Translations under genes and position numbers: made by a program | Notes under the pieces: model-generated | Databases searched by the model: none | The model's input: the letters and a program-made list of their open reading frames with translations, nothing else | Told to the model about the DNA's origin: nothing | Assembly (NCBI GenBank): GCA_951394405.1 | Contig: OX596346.1 | Span: 1,922,001-1,986,000, forward strand | Length of the DNA stretch: 64,000 bases | DNA from: Coprinellus micaceus | Lineage: Eukaryota > Basidiomycota > Agaricomycetes > Agaricales > Psathyrellaceae | Direction: 5' to 3' | In this document: in pieces, positions 23,130-35,709 of the stretch | Position numbering within the stretch: the first letter of the stretch is position 1 | Layout: every line of letters begins with the position of its first letter

Positions 23130-23501
23130 CTATACTAAGGTGGTGTAAAGTTCGAACCGCGCCTTGGAAGACATCACAATGTCGTGAACGCAGTCGGGAT
23201 CTGGGAGGAGCCCGAGAACGACCTTCATGGAGTGGTACTCCGTAAGCCACCACCCCCTGAACCGGATGAGGTCATTCCTGAGAGTCTCAGACACAGCTTC
23301 CAACCCGTCGATCCTTTCTTCGGCCATTACTACCTGTGTTCGAGCCTCCTGAACCTCTCCTTGGGCATCTTTCAGAGACTCCCCTTTCTCTTCCACTATC
23401 TTTTTGAGACGAATCTCGCGACATTTCAATTGAGCGACGAGTTTGTCAAGCGCGAGGATTCGTTCTTCCGCGAGCTTCAGCTTCGCCTCAGACCTTGCCA
23501 T
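23130..23501 (-). CDS. Small coiled-coil protein, about 123 aa
   Basis: A minus-strand frame from ATG 23501 has strong heptad character over its first 80 residues (KLKLAEERILALDKLVAQ, KKIVEEKGESLKDAQ, VVMAEERIDGLEAVSETL) and a short folded C-terminus with WWLTEYHSMKVVLGLLPDPD. Upstream, 23703-23590 is another coding-like stretch ending in a good donor GTGAGTAGC, and an acceptor GCTAG lies at 23531. The two do not join in phase, so the start at 23501 is preferred but uncertain. It resembles in style the coiled-coil genes at 54-59 kb, 30 kb away. Function unknown. Confidence 0.5.
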   Translation of the reverse strand: MARSEAKLKLAEERILALDKLVAQLKCREIRLKKIVEEKGESLKDAQGEVQEARTQVVMAEERIDGLEAVSETLRNDLIRFRGWWLTEYHSMKVVLGLLPDPDCVHDIVMSSKARFELYTTLV

Positions 23502-26500
23502 CCGACCAGCGGACGGAGCACCTGTTGCACCTAGCGCCGAGGAGTGAGCACGATCCTAGGGACAAACGCAGCGGGGACATGCTACTCACCAAAGTCAGCA
23601 ACTGAACGTCGTGCGGACTCGCCCCCAGCGGTTGCCTCTTCTTGGATATCGTTGTTTGGGGGACACGAACGACGGGGACAGTCTGGCTTGTGTCAGATGG
23701 CACTGCGCCGAGGTCTATAGGACCGCCCTACGCGTCCAGCGCAAAAGGGGGAGATTGGAGAGCTAGGGATGTCCCTATTCGATTGCCCTGCCCTTCTCAC
23801 AAGAGGGGTCGTGATGGGACGGTTGTGGATGAGTTGAATCGGTGACTCCAACTCAAGTTTTGAAATCTTCGGCATCGAGAACTTGATCGAGGTGCTGCAG
23901 TAAGTAGAAGAGGTGATAAAGGCTTGTGCTGAACGACTATAGCTGGGCTATTTATGCTTGCCAAATGAACAGGATTGAGCCCCTAGCGACGACGTCTGCA
24001 GTCGCGTTTTGATCGAGCTGTTGGCGGCGGGGCACATCCAGTGCCCATCGCTGCGCTCAACTTGAAACCGCCGCCCACCCGGGGATAGACCTTGTCGTGG
24101 TCACTTCAAGGTTCCCGGTTCTTCATTCCACCCTCCGAGCCGTCACACGAACAGAAACTGGGTGTGTAGAAACTGGGAAGTGCGTATTCGAAGCTCCTCG
24201 AATTCCGAACGCTCAGTCAACCAGCAGGTTTCGTAACGCTTCACCTTGGTTTTCAGTTGACTCCCACGGAAGTATGGCCGACAACCACCTGTTCTCTGCG
24301 ACACGGCAACCCTACGAGCACCCATCGTCTCTTGGCTATACCTGTGACCACTGTCACAAACAGTATTCCACTGTCCATCACTTAGACAAGCACCAGAGGG
24401 GAGGGTGTATACGAACAAAACGCAGTCTTTCCCTGCTTCTGGAAGACACAAAGATATTCTGGGAGAACCGAAAGAAAAGGTGGTTAGCATCCAGCGAAGA
24501 AGCCATAGGGGACCTCCCGCTGGCAAGGCCTGAGCCGCACCAGTCCATTTTAGAGCCGTCGGCCTTATCCGAGTCGTCCACGTGCCATTTGGCTCAATCT
24601 ACGGTGAGCCGTCTACCGAGAGTCCAGATGCAATTCGTGAAAACGCCCTCTAACGACCGCCAGGTTTCTCCTCCCTCTGTCACAGATTTTTCAACACCCT
24701 CAATGCCAGCAGAACGTCTAGTACGTCCAGCGAGACACAAACGAACCAACGCTAGCTGACTACCTTCTAGGCATACGTTGCTCCCAGCAAGGCTTCGAAC
24801 AGGAAGGGCAAACGACAGGCCGCACCTCCTCCTCGGTTCGTTCACACCATGCCACCTGCCAAGCCAGTCCATTCAATTGAGACTGCTATCATTGATCGAA
24901 CAGGTTAGCTTTAATCTCATTTGACCCCGGCGCGGAAGATAACCTTGGCTTTCCCGCTGGCCTTCTGTGACAGTATCTCAGCTCGGCCTCTCCAATGTTT
25001 GGACTTCTCAAGGGCCGGATGCAAACGGCAGCCAGGAGCTTGTGACGTATGACGCTCCACAAAGCATTTTCGGGGTTTCGAGGCGGTATTGACTGCCAAA
25101 GGAACAGTCGGCACCACTCCACGACCCAGACCGGATCCTGACTGGCCTTAAGGTTTCGCAGCTGGGCCAACAGCCAAAGGCTTCACAGTCGGATCAGCAG
25201 CCAAAGGCGAGCACCAGTGCGAAGGCTAACTTTGGGCCGTTCACCAGTAAATCCGCGTTCTGCTTGGCGGAGTGGTACTGGCATTCGCCCAAGAAATCCT
25301 TGTCGGACTTTCATAAACTGGCTGCAGTCCTGCAAGACCCCTCCTTCTCGGTTCCGGATATCTCTACCGTCAACTGGAAGTCCGCTTTCAAGGCGTTGGG
25401 CTCCAACAAGGATGAACACGACGACACGGAAAGCGCTTGGATTCACAACGACGGTTGGAGGGACACAAAAATATCGATTGACGTGCCTTTTCATAATAGG
25501 ACAAAAGACCCTGGCATTAGGGCATACGGGGTAGGAATACTCAAGCATCGGTCCATTGTCTCTGTCATCAAGGAGAAGCTATCGACCAGCGCAGGGAGCC
25601 GCCACTTCCACTACTATCCCTACATACCCTCCTGGAAAGGGACTCTGGACTCTCCGGAAGTGGGACTTTACGGGGAGTTTTACTCTTCACAGGCATTCCG
25701 CGATGCCCATGAAGAGATCCAGAGGAGGCCAGCCACGAAACAGAACACGGGATTGGAGAGGGTGGTTGTGGCCTTGATGTTTTGGTCAGATGCTACGCAT
25801 TTGACTGCTTTCGGTGCGGCAAGCTTATGGCCCTGCTATATGTTTTTCGGCAACGAATCCAAGCACCCCCGAGGCCAGCCATCAAACCATCTCGGGCATC
25901 ACATTGCCTACTTTCTCGAGGTGATGTCGTCGAAACTGTGCACGTTAACTTCTCTGATGCCTCGCGCCTACCTTCACAGCTCCCAGATCGCTTTAAGGAT
26001 CACATGAAAGTGAGGAATAAAGGGAAACTGCCCACGGCCGATCTTTTCAGGCACTGCAAAAAGGAGCTCTTTCACAAACAGTGGTCAGTTCTTCTCGATC
26101 GTGAACTGACTGATGCGATGCGGCACGGACTTGTTATTTCTTGCCCAGATGGTCAGAAAAGATGCTTCTATCCGCGAGTAATGTCATACTCTGCGGATTA
26201 CCCAGAAAAGCAGGTGCTTTCTGGTGCTTCTTTCCCCATCCCACTGATATGATCTTCAATAGGCTTCGTATCTACAGGATGCGAACCAATGCCGTTGCCC
26301 CTTGCCATCGGTGTTTGGTCCACAAAGATGGCTTGCAGAAACTCGGGACGCCCACTGACACGGAGCGTGTAAACCGCAAACGAGTTGGACCTCAAGAGAA
26401 CTTAAAGGTCGTCAAAGGTTGCGACAAAATACGCGACGGCTACGCTGTTAAGGCCCAAGCAATAGAAGATATTCTCCAGCCCCTTGGCCTTGTCCCCGTT

Positions 26501-28297
26501 CAGGTAGGTTTGATGCTTTCGGTCGATGTGTGGCCTGAGTCGCTGACAGGTGACTTGTCGAAAGACTGCCTTTTCAGGCTGCGGAGTTTCAATTAACCTC
26601 TCAACCGTGCTTGTCGTTGACATTCTCCATGAGTTTGAGATTGGTGTGTGGAAGACTCTGTACATTCACTTGATCCGCCTGCTGGAACTTGGAAGTTGTC
26701 ACCGGGAAGAATACTTTATCGTTTGTCGCAGAACTGGATGCACGGTAAGCCCCAGGTCCCTATGAGTGAAAGCAGAGGCCAACTACCACCCTTACAGATA
26801 TCGAAACGTACCTGCCTTCGGGCATGACACCATTCGAAAGTTCCCCCTCAATGCGTCTGAGATGAAGAGAAAGGCCGCTCGGGATTACGAGGACCTCTTA
26901 CAGGTAAAGACACACTTACTTGGAGTGATCCAGCGGTTGACTGGGCCCAGTGCTCGATCCCGACGTTCGAAGGACTTTTACCTGACGAACACAGCCTCCG
27001 CCTTACGACCCTTCTTTATGTGTGCGCACAGTGGCACGCTTTGGCCAAGCTCAGACTCCATAACGACTACACGCTTAATCTTCTAGGGTACACCACAACT
27101 CAGCTTGGTGCGCAAATGAGGCGGTTTTACCGGGATACGTGCTTGAACTTCCCGACCAAAGAGCTCCAGCGAGAGGCGGAGGCTAGGGCAAGAAGAGAAT
27201 TGAAGACCGGCAAAGGAGCAGGTAGCTCCGCTAGAAAGCCAGCATCGCTTGGGATTTTCAGCATCAAGTTCCACTATCTCGGGGATTATGTCTCCGTCAT
27301 TCGTCGGTTTGGAACCACGGATTCGTACTCCTCCCAGACGGTCAGCACCAGTACATGGACCGCCCTCACAGCGCTAATTTTTTCCACAGGGAGAACTCTA
27401 TCACCGCGAGCCAAAGTCCTGGTATCCTCGGACGGACAGGAGGGGATACGAGGGTCAGCTATCTCAAATTGAACGTCGCCAATCTAGGCTAGCAAGCATC
27501 CGCGAGGGGATTCAAATGACCTCGGGGGTCTCAACCTCCACAGACGGTTCAAGTGTGACAAAACTCGTTGAGCCCGTACCACGCCATTGGATCGGTGCCG
27601 ACCAAAATAGCCCGATCAGCTTGAACACTTTCTTGGAGAGGTTCGGGGAAGGGCATCGAGACCCCTACACGAATGTGAGCCCTCGGAGTCAGTAATGCTG
27701 GGAATCACTAATCACAGCGGGTGCTCCCGAGCAGGGCTTTATCGATCAGCTAAAACAGCATCTACTTCTTCGTATCCTAAAGATGTACAATTGCCCACCC
27801 GGCTTCGCCGCGAAGGACGACTGGCAGTACGTTATTCTCCAGAACAATCGCCTTTTCAGCCACAAGCTCCTTCGCATCGGGTACACGACATACGACATTC
27901 GGACCAGCGAGGACGTTATCCACGTCGACACGCCACGTTGCAATGCCATGCTATTGAACAAGGCGTACAGCAAGGCAACATGGGGGGTCGAGTCTCCTTA
28001 TCTTTATGGGAAGGTGCTCGGGGTCTATCATGCGAACATATCCCTCGTCCCTGTGGGTAATGAGGGGCCAGCTGCAGGCTCGGAGTTTTGCAGGATCGAA
28101 TTCGCCTGGGTACAGTCGTATACCTATCACGCCGGAGAAGGAGAATTTACTCTCGACCGCTTAACTTTACGCCCTGCCGGATCTCCAAATTCACTCACCT
28201 TTGTTGACCCAGCAGACATTATTCGAGGGGTCCATTTAATCCCCCACTTCAACCTAGGGCGCCTCGCCGCTCCACCTGTGCAATCGCGACTGATCAA

Positions 28298-28305
28298 TAC
28301 CCACC
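28298..28305. repeat. Left 8-bp target-site duplication of the hAT element
   Basis: TACCCACC directly before the element's first base (28306). An identical copy follows the element at 32017-32024. Eight-base duplications are the hallmark of hAT insertion. Confidence 0.95.
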
Positions 28306-31300
28306 TAATGTTGCGCGGGTTCGGTGACAAACCGGAAGGAACGCGTTCAAACGCGAACCGAACCCCAGGTTCGGTTCGCGGTCAGGTTCAGGTTCGAGGT
28401 CTGGCTGGCCGACCACATGAGGTTCGGTTCGCGTTCGCACAGGGGTTTTGGCCGCTGAACGCGTCTGAACCTGTGCGAACGCGTTCGCACTTCCATTTTC
28501 GGTAGTCCCGGGCACAGTGTTGGGCGAGCGATTGGCGATGTAGATAACAATCCTAGATATCAATACATCTTTATTTCTTCCCAGTTCCTCCAACATCTGC
28601 ACTTCGACGATGTCTGGTTCCAGGGGCAAACCCCAGCCTCTAGGCGATGCACAGAACGCCGATGGAAGCCTCAAGGATGCCTCCGAGATCCAGTTCTTTT
28701 ACAACGCGGACAGCGCCACCCCGATCCCTGCTGCGGGGTCAATTCCACTGCCCCTGCCCGCTGCTGGCCTCACCATTATTGAATTCACTCCCAATGCCGG
28801 TGATTCAGGTTCACGCAAGCGCCGAGGGACGGAGACGATGGTCAATATAAATGCGCCACCCACGAAGAAGTCAACTCCTGCCCAATCGGGCACGACGACA
28901 GCAAAGAAGCAGCCCATCGATCGAGTTCTCCACCGGTCAGGCTCGGCCTCAAGTATAGCTTCGGAGGGAGCTGCGTCAAGCAAACCCTCAAAGAAGGATG
29001 CAGGTAACGACGTCATGTGTATATTTGAGCTTGTCCCGGGTACAAAGAAGAGGGGTGTTCCGGGGACGCATATATGCGTGATCTGCAGGTGAGTGATAAT
29101 CAGGAGGTTGCAGGTTACGACATCTCACTTAATTTGATAGGGAGAAGAGTAAAAAGAACCCCAAGGTCGACAAGATTGAGTTTACGGGGAGCATCACCAG
29201 TCTGCGTGGTCACATTGCTCGGTTTGCCGACCATTACGAGGTCTACAAGAAGTCGTGTGCCGATCTGGGCATCCCCGAGAGTACGAGAGCGACACCTGAT
29301 GACGTCTTGAAGGCTCATGAAGAGGATGAACTCAAGTGAGTCACACCGTTCCGTTCTATTCAAATACAGCTAAATATACTCATCAATAGACAATCGGACT
29401 TGAATGGGTGGCTCGAGAAGGACAAGGTGAAGGAGAGTTGGAGTCAACCTGGCCTTGTGGATAAGGTTCTCCGCTTTGTTGTGGAAACGGACCAGGTATG
29501 TTCTTATTTGCAATCGCCGGTGACCAGGTAATTGATATCCACTCAAGGCCCTGTCCATCGTCGATCACCCCGCCTTTCGGGACCTCGTCCTCTTCCAGAG
29601 CACCGCCCCTATCCCGTGCAAAGATAGTGATATCCCAAAGCGCGACGCTTTGACGGCGACTGTGATTGCACGAGCCGATGCCATCACAAAGGCTCTCACA
29701 GAGAAGCTTGAGGCGGCGGCTGGAAAGGTCTCACTGACATTCGATGGATGGTCTTTGGCGATTATGAAGGCATACATCGCAGTAACTGTCCACTATATTG
29801 ATGAGGACTGGGAGTTGCAGGCAGACTTGCTTGCATTTGAGGAGTTAGAAGGGAGCCACACTGGCGAGAACCTTGCTGAGGTTCTGTACACAATTCTTGA
29901 GACCCATCGGCTCAAACGTAAGGTGTGTACACAATATCTCCCATCCCTAGAACAATTATAACAGAGTTAATAGGTCATGAATATCACCGCTGACAATCTT
30001 TCCACCAATGACAAGGCCCTTCGAATTCTTGGTAAGAAGCTGAAGGAAGAAGGCATCCCGTTCAATGCCAAGGAGCAACGGTCCCAGTAAGCCAAGGTGT
30101 TCATTTTGAACCATAAATACTGTTTTATTGATTTACATAACCATGTAGCTGCTATGCTCATGCCGTGAGCCTGGCAACTGAGCGCTTCTTGAAGTCTCTG
30201 TCACCTCTGAAGGTTGGCGCTGATGGAGTTACGACAGATACTCCTGTAGTCGCACCTGAGGCAGAAACCACAGCAGAGGATATAGAAGAGCAGGAAGAGG
30301 AGGTTATCTCCCTCATGGCTGGATTGCAGCAGTCAGGGGATCTCGCAGGTGTACCAACTATCAAGCTTGCAAACCTCCTTCTGAAAATTCGTGGGTTGAT
30401 TGCAAAGGTTCCCTTTTTCATGGCCATCACCGACTTGCACTAATATATGACACTTCTAGGTTCGCCGTTCGCCCCAGGCAAAGGCCTTCTTTAAGAAGTG
30501 CTGCAAGCAGGCAGACGACTGCGATGAGCTTGAGCTCCTGCCTTTCTGTAAGACACGATGGGGATCTTGGTGCTCAGTGCTTGAGCGTTACCTCAGGCTC
30601 CGCCCTGTACGTACTGTCACTCCAAGTCCAGTCACTTACCTGACCAAATTTTGTCATGTTTGTGGCACAGGCAATTCAGGATTTTGTCAACCGGGCTGAT
30701 GACTCCAGTGAAGTCCCGAATGTTGACAAGAATCAGCCGCTCTACAGCTCCTACCGCCTTACAGCCGAAGAATGGGAGGTGTGTCAGTTGATACGTGATG
30801 TTCTTGTGGTGAGTCTACTGGTCATGGATGCTGTGTGTGGGCGCTTAACGCCAGACCAAAGGTTGCCAATCGTGTTCAGCAACAGTTCTCTGCTGAGCTC
30901 TCCCCCACTATTTGGCGTGTGGTACCTGAGTACGAGCGGTTTATTGGTGAGTGGAGTGCATTGGCCGAAGAGCCTCGCATGCAGCCCATTGCATCAGCTA
31001 TCAAAGAGGGGGTTAAGCACCTTGAGAAATATTATAACAAGATGGACAATTCAGACGCCAATATTATTGGTATATGTAAGCACATGTTTTGGTTGAATTG
31101 GCTGTGGACTAATGGCATATCATTACAGATATGAACCCATGTCTCAAGGGTGATTACTTCACTGGGAGTTGGACTCTCAGTGGCCAGATGCATGCCATGT
31201 CGGCAATGGAGGATGTGGTACGTCAATCAGAAATCTTGACCATGAACCATTAATGAAGCGGACCCAGTTTGACAAGTACAAACACGAATATGATTTGATT

Positions 31301-32016
31301 AACACCCCCTCACAGGCCAGTTCTACGACCACCACCAGAACAGATGCAAGCGCCTCAGCAAGTGGCAGAAATGCATTCCTCCAGCAGGCACTCCAGAAGT
31401 CACGAGCTCAACGTGCCTCTCAGGTTGCTGACACGGCTCGTAAGGAGCTGACCGCGTACCTGGAAGAAGAGCCGTTGGGATTAGAGAAGGAAGATGAGGT
31501 TCTGAAGTGGTGGAAGGTATGTTTAACTGCTTCTGTTACTGATTGATCAACACCTCTGAGACTCCTGCAGCTCAATGCCTTTCGATTTCCGATCTTAAGT
31601 CGCATTGCTCGTGACTACCTTGCTGTGCAGGGCTCCTCAGTGCCTTGTGAAAGGGTTTTCTCGGGTGCTGGCATTACCGATACCAAGCGCCGGCGCCGTC
31701 TACTCGCAGAGACCTTCGGGGCAATCCAGATACTCAAGAACAAGTACCGGGAGGAGCGTCGGAAGAAAGTTGAGGCAGAGCGGGTGGCGAGGAAGAAACA
31801 GGCCGCCAGGTGGAATAAATAAATCTCAGTAGACTACCGTACCGAATACACTTGGAATGCACGTTGATTTTGCGAGCAAACAGATGGGTTTCCCAATATG
31901 GAAGGAGTTGGGGTTCGACTCACGTTCGCCAAATCCCTCATTTCCTAAACCCGGTCAGGTTCACGTTCGGGCGTGGGGACCCCTGAACCGAACTTAACCG
32001 AACCTCAGCAACATTA
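28306..32016 (+). mobile_element. Complete hAT-superfamily DNA transposon, 3,711 bp
   Basis: The left end reads TAATGTTGCGCGGGTTCGGT. The right end, read in reverse complement, is TAATGTTGCTGAGGTTCGGT, giving terminal inverted repeats of about 20 bp with three mismatches. Perfect TACCCACC duplications flank it. Internal to the left end are many copies of GGTTCGGTTCG, GGTTCGAGG and GCGAACGCGTTCG-type motifs in both orientations (28320-28500). Similar GGTTCACGTTCGGG and GAACCGAAC motifs lie before the right end (31950-32005). These are probably subterminal transposase-binding sites. The single gene inside is an intact transposase. The element sits in a coding exon of the Plavaka gene, between the codons for THP and the following WSLWKAYY. 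Confidence 0.95.
28610..31822 (+). CDS. hAT transposase, 871 aa, 12 exons, apparently intact
   Basis: Exons 28610-29088, 29141-29335, 29390-29495, 29548-29922, 29974-30086, 30149-30407, 30460-30606, 30671-30808, 30862-31075, 31129-31217, 31268-31516 and 31571-31822 sum to 2,616 nt with every junction GT-AG and in phase. A BED-type zinc finger uses C156, C159, H184 and H191 and would bind DNA. The RNase-H-fold catalytic region shows LTFDGWS (D326) and ITADNLSTND (D392), followed by CYAHAVSLATE, the hAT C-x2-H element. The C-terminal dimerisation region is classic: LKWWKLNAFRFPILSRIARDY then GSSVPCERVFSGAG (E816 the likely third acidic residue). The tail is basic. The protein would cut and paste this element and any non-autonomous relatives. 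No lesion is seen. Confidence 0.92.
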
Positions 32017-32024
32017 TACCCACC
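32017..32024. repeat. Right 8-bp target-site duplication of the hAT element
   Basis: TACCCACC, identical to 28298-28305. Removing the element and one copy restores the Plavaka reading frame across the site. Confidence 0.95.
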
Positions 32025-32750
32025 CCTGGTCTCTGTGGAAGGCGTACTATATCAATAAGTCAGTGATTCCCTCCAGTTTTCTCTGTGATGTGCCGAAGTT
32101 GAGACTTCCCTCCAGATTTGTCGACCGCGATATGTTCATGAGGTACCAGTTCGGGATGTCGATCGGTCATACCTACATGCGTGAACCATCCTTTCCGCCT
32201 CCTCAAGTGCCATCCATCCCACCCGTCTTCGACCACTGCCTTGACGTTTCGGAACCCGCGAGCAACTCTCCTTCTCGATCTGCAGATACTCCAGACTCCC
32301 TTACCCATCCACCGTCGCAAGGCGGTGCCGACAGCGAAGGACATGACTCCAACCGAGGAAATGTTCAGGCAGGGCGCCCTCAGGCCGATAGCAGCGGCGC
32401 TGCAGAGTCTATTCAATCTCACCATCCACTCATGGGACCTCTCACCCTCCATGGTTCCCCGGCATTTGAACTCGGAGTCGACAGGAACATTTCTGAGAAC
32501 TTACATCGCCCCGAGCACCCGGAGCAAAATGTGAGAGCTTTTTCTCTCTTCACACAGTGACTAACTCCAGAGCTTCCTCGATAAATTAGACGCTACAGCC
32601 CAGGCTTCCCGACGCTCACGTCGAGGCAGAGTGTAGCAGTGAAAGCGATGGATATGAATCAGACGAAGCGCTCGACAGCTCCGACCGGTGGGATTCGGAC
32701 GCTGATTCGGACGCTGACTTGGACGAAGCAGAAGACGATATGTATGTCTA

Positions 32751-33709
32751 ATGGCCAATCTCGATACACCGTAGACAGGGGTCCCAGAAGGTGTAGGCGC
32801 TCACTGCAATTCAACTCGAAGGTCACCAAACGGGGCGGCAGGCTCTTCTGTTCTAGCCATCGTCCCTGTGCTTGAATCGCGGTGGGCCCGCACTATAAGA
32901 TTGCGTTGAAACCGGCTACGCTGTGTCATGGCGACGAGGCGCACAGCAACAGCCTTGCGTATCATCGACAGTTCCTGTCTGAGGTGCCGACGCTAGCCCT
33001 TGCATCATGCTCTGATGGACAGCCTTGTGGCGCTAGCCCCTTTGCACCGAAGACTGACACCCACAGATGGTACTCCCATGATCCCTGCCTCGGCTGAAAC
33101 GCCCCTGATTGTGTGGGGTTGGCACGGTGTCGTGACTTCGACACGAACGGAGTTCAGCGACTGAATACCTGAAGTCCGCCATCCACTGTCCCCTGTTTGA
33201 GTCTCGCATAATTTCAGATGATTGATAGATATCTCGATCCACTATCTCGCTCACCCCACTCGAAACTCGCTACGTAACTCATCGATCAGGAGGGCTACAT
33301 AAATCCAGGCATTCAGCGGATGCTTGGGACGCACACCAATCCGCGATCAATTCTCATACGGTTTCATCTCGTCTCTCCTCCACTTCTTTGTCGACCGTCA
33401 ATATGGAGTCTCGCCAGGCGCCGGAGAGGCAGTTTTGTACCCCCAGCATCCTTCTCGAGAATTTCCTTCGCCAAGTGGAGACTCATCACGTTCACACTCC
33501 TGAGTCCTAACCGAACGCCACTCCCTTTGCATTACAACTCTAAAACCAGATCTTTAACAGAGTTTTCCTGGTATGTGGTTTCGGCGTACACCTTGCCCTT
33601 CTCACAATCTTCCCCTCTGACATTTTCTCATTCCTAGGCCATGCAACAATTCTGAACAGCGGATCCCTCCAAGTGAGCTAGAGGCACACTGAAGGACGCA
33701 CAAATTCAG
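32751..33709. other. 3' flank of the Plavaka gene and unresolved 5' part of the next gene
   Basis: No complete gene. The Plavaka 3' terminal inverted repeat should lie here but I could not match it to a 5' partner. A short frame from ATG 33401 (MESRQAPERQFCTPSILLEN) has coding character and may be a first exon of the gene ending at 34726, followed by an intron with donor GTATGTGG at about 33572. Confidence 0.35.
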
Positions 33710-34726
33710 GGGGCCGTGCTGCCTTTGTTCATTCACCAACGGCAAGGCGTATACCGAAACAAAAATCGCCATTGTGGAGGTGGTCAACGGAGACAAGTGG
33801 CGAAACATCTCTGTTCTTCATGGCGAGTATGTAGCGACTTGTGCCGGGCAGAAATGTGGCTATTTTCGTGAGTACGAACACAGAATACCCATCCTGTGTC
33901 CTTTTCTAACTTCGATTGTCTGGGCAGTTTGCCTCGAACGATTCTATCCACTGGTTGGATTGAGTCTCCGACGATACCCGAAGCGAGGTGTTTAGGAAGT
34001 TGTACCATCGAGCCCTGGATTCTGAGAGCTGACACTGCCGTTTTCTCAGCAACCCCCTTGGATCCGCAAGAACTTGTTCACGCCACAGCCGTTGAGGCGT
34101 CGTTCCGAGCTGGCGATGGGCTCTTTCAAATCATGATGGACTCCGTCATTCGTGGCAAAAGTCGATGTGAGTAGCACTTCAACTTGCCCATGACTTTATC
34201 GACTAATTTCCAACCCAAAGGCCTGGAAGTCGTGAAGCCCGATATTCCTAGAAAGACCAGGGAGGCACTTATCAAGGATCTATGGAACGGGGTCCCAGAA
34301 GCACGCTTTTGGGATACCTTCGTTCAATGCCTTGCGTGCAAGACTGTGATGCTTCGAGAGGGTATGTTTGCGAGCCATAAGTGTGCTATTGGTGGCGACG
34401 AAAACTGTCCCCGCCACCACCCCTACCGACGATCATCGTCTGGGCGAAAGAAGTTGGGGGTTCGCCTTGAACGATGCCCTGGAGATGCTCCAGAAAGCCC
34501 CTCATTTAGTTCTCTTCTGTCAAACGCTTCCACGGAGATCATCCCCGAGTCCGTCGAGGAAGCGGAGTTTTCTGAAACAGGGCACGATAGTGGTGACGAG
34601 GAGTTTGGACAAGATGGCTCTCCTACTGAATCAGAGTCAGAGTCCTACTACAAAATCCCGAATGCTTCCCCCATTTCCTCTCCGACGCTTCCCACAGTGA
34701 TTCAGATCATTCGTGGGGAAGCGTAA
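33710..34726 (+). CDS. Cys-containing conserved hypothetical protein (5' end unresolved)
   Basis: Four exons join in phase: an upstream exon ending at 33867, then 33928-33987, 34050-34166 and 34221-34726. The protein contains VATCAGQKCGYF joined to LCLERFYP, then VHATAVEASFRAGDG, and the segment FWDTFVQCLACKTVMLREG followed by H-K-C. The C-x2-C...H-x-C spacing suggests a small zinc-binding unit. The last 80 residues are acidic and Ser-rich (ESVEEAEFSETGHDSGDEE). I recall similar proteins across mushroom genomes without a known function. An in-frame TGA at 33690 means the first listed exon must begin after it, probably at the acceptor AATTCAG near 33709. The starting exon was not located. Confidence 0.5.
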
Positions 34727-34739
34727 TATTTAATGCCCA

Positions 34740-35709
34740 TCTGAACATTATTTATCCTATTTAAGTATTTATATGTCTGAGTTCTATTTATTGTCATACA
34801 CTGTATCTATTTTTATGCAAGTCAGTGCCATCGATCCACCGCCCTATGTTAGTTCGCGTTCTCAGATGGGGTACCATGACCCCCATCACGCTAATGAGCG
34901 CGCTCTGGCGCGAAGGACTGGTCAGGCCAAGTCGTTTGAGCCCGTGATCGTGCGCCTCGAGACCATCAGCGCCTCCGGTGACGGCATGCGGGTTTCACAG
35001 CAATAGGTACACTATATAGAGCTGGGTCGATCTGGGGTGGACGTGGTGCTGGTTGTCCTTCATCCTCCCGATTACAAGACATTGGTACGCCCGGGCACTT
35101 CACATATCCCTTTTGTCTACTCATCCAGGTGACAGGCTCGACCGGCAGTGCCCTTCTCGTTTACGGACCCCACCATTCCACCGTCGAGCAGGCTGGATGG
35201 AGCCCCCATCCCATAGACACGAACCCAAAGGAGAGTGTGAGCGTGAGTTCTCATACTCCCGATCCCAGCGCAAGGCAACACCACTGAGCATCTAAATCGT
35301 AGGAAGGGTCTCTTTGCATCGTGTCCGGCGCCTCCGATTAAGCATCCCATAAGTACTCCAAAAGTAGAAGTGGTGCCGTCGCCAGTACTCCTGTAAGAAT
35401 GGGGTGAGCATCTATATCGACAAAGCCGATGGAAGCATGCCCGCCTGTACTTGCTTCTCCCTCTCTCTCGCTTTGCTCTGTATCGTTGGAGGCTTCGCTG
35501 CCGTCCATTGTCTTCCTCGCTGTCATTGGTGAGGGTCTGATCTCTCTCGGGCACCCTTTCTGACAAGTTCCCTCTCTCTAGCTTTGCCTCCGACTTCTCA
35601 TTATTCATTCCACCTGCTCCTCGGTTTCCTCTCCCTGGTCAGCCCATGGACACCCCTTGTCTTGGTGAGTACCTCTTTCCGTGCTTCTCGACACCTCACT
35701 GACTAGTGA
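34740..35709. other. Gene-poor stretch with possible decayed exons
   Basis: AT-rich 3' region to about 34830, then short open frames. Donor-like GTGAGT signals at about 35238, 35663 and elsewhere hint at an old spliced gene, but I could not build a consistent frame. Confidence 0.3.

Larger units (their letters stand above)
24274..32750 (+). pseudogene. Plavaka-type DNA transposase gene, interrupted by a hAT element
   Basis: The protein starts near ATG 24274 with a C2HC zinc finger (CDHCHKQYSTVHHLDKH...C). It continues with FCLAEWYWHSPKKS, VPFHNRTKDPGIR, HRSIVSVIKEKL, MFWSDATHLTAFGAASLWP, a FFGNESKHPRGQPSNH box, FYPRVMSYSADYPEK, APCHRCLVHKDG, VVDILHEFEIGVWK, FGHDTIRKFP and YLGDYVSVIRRFGTTDSYS, and ends with FVDPADIIRGVHLIPHF. 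This order is the Plavaka (CACTA-related) transposase of basidiomycetes. Introns of 46-70 bp are readable (24721-24770, 24904-24973, 25921-25979, 26504-26549, 26904-26950, 27341-27389). The last exon pair (FVDRDMFMRY after intron 32059-32115, then an acidic tail ending at 32750) lies beyond the hAT insertion and is in frame once the insertion is removed. Frame continuity looks broken near 26230, 26720 and 27700, and TGA occurs at 25090 unless a 66-bp intron spans it. It is probably dead. Confidence 0.85.
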
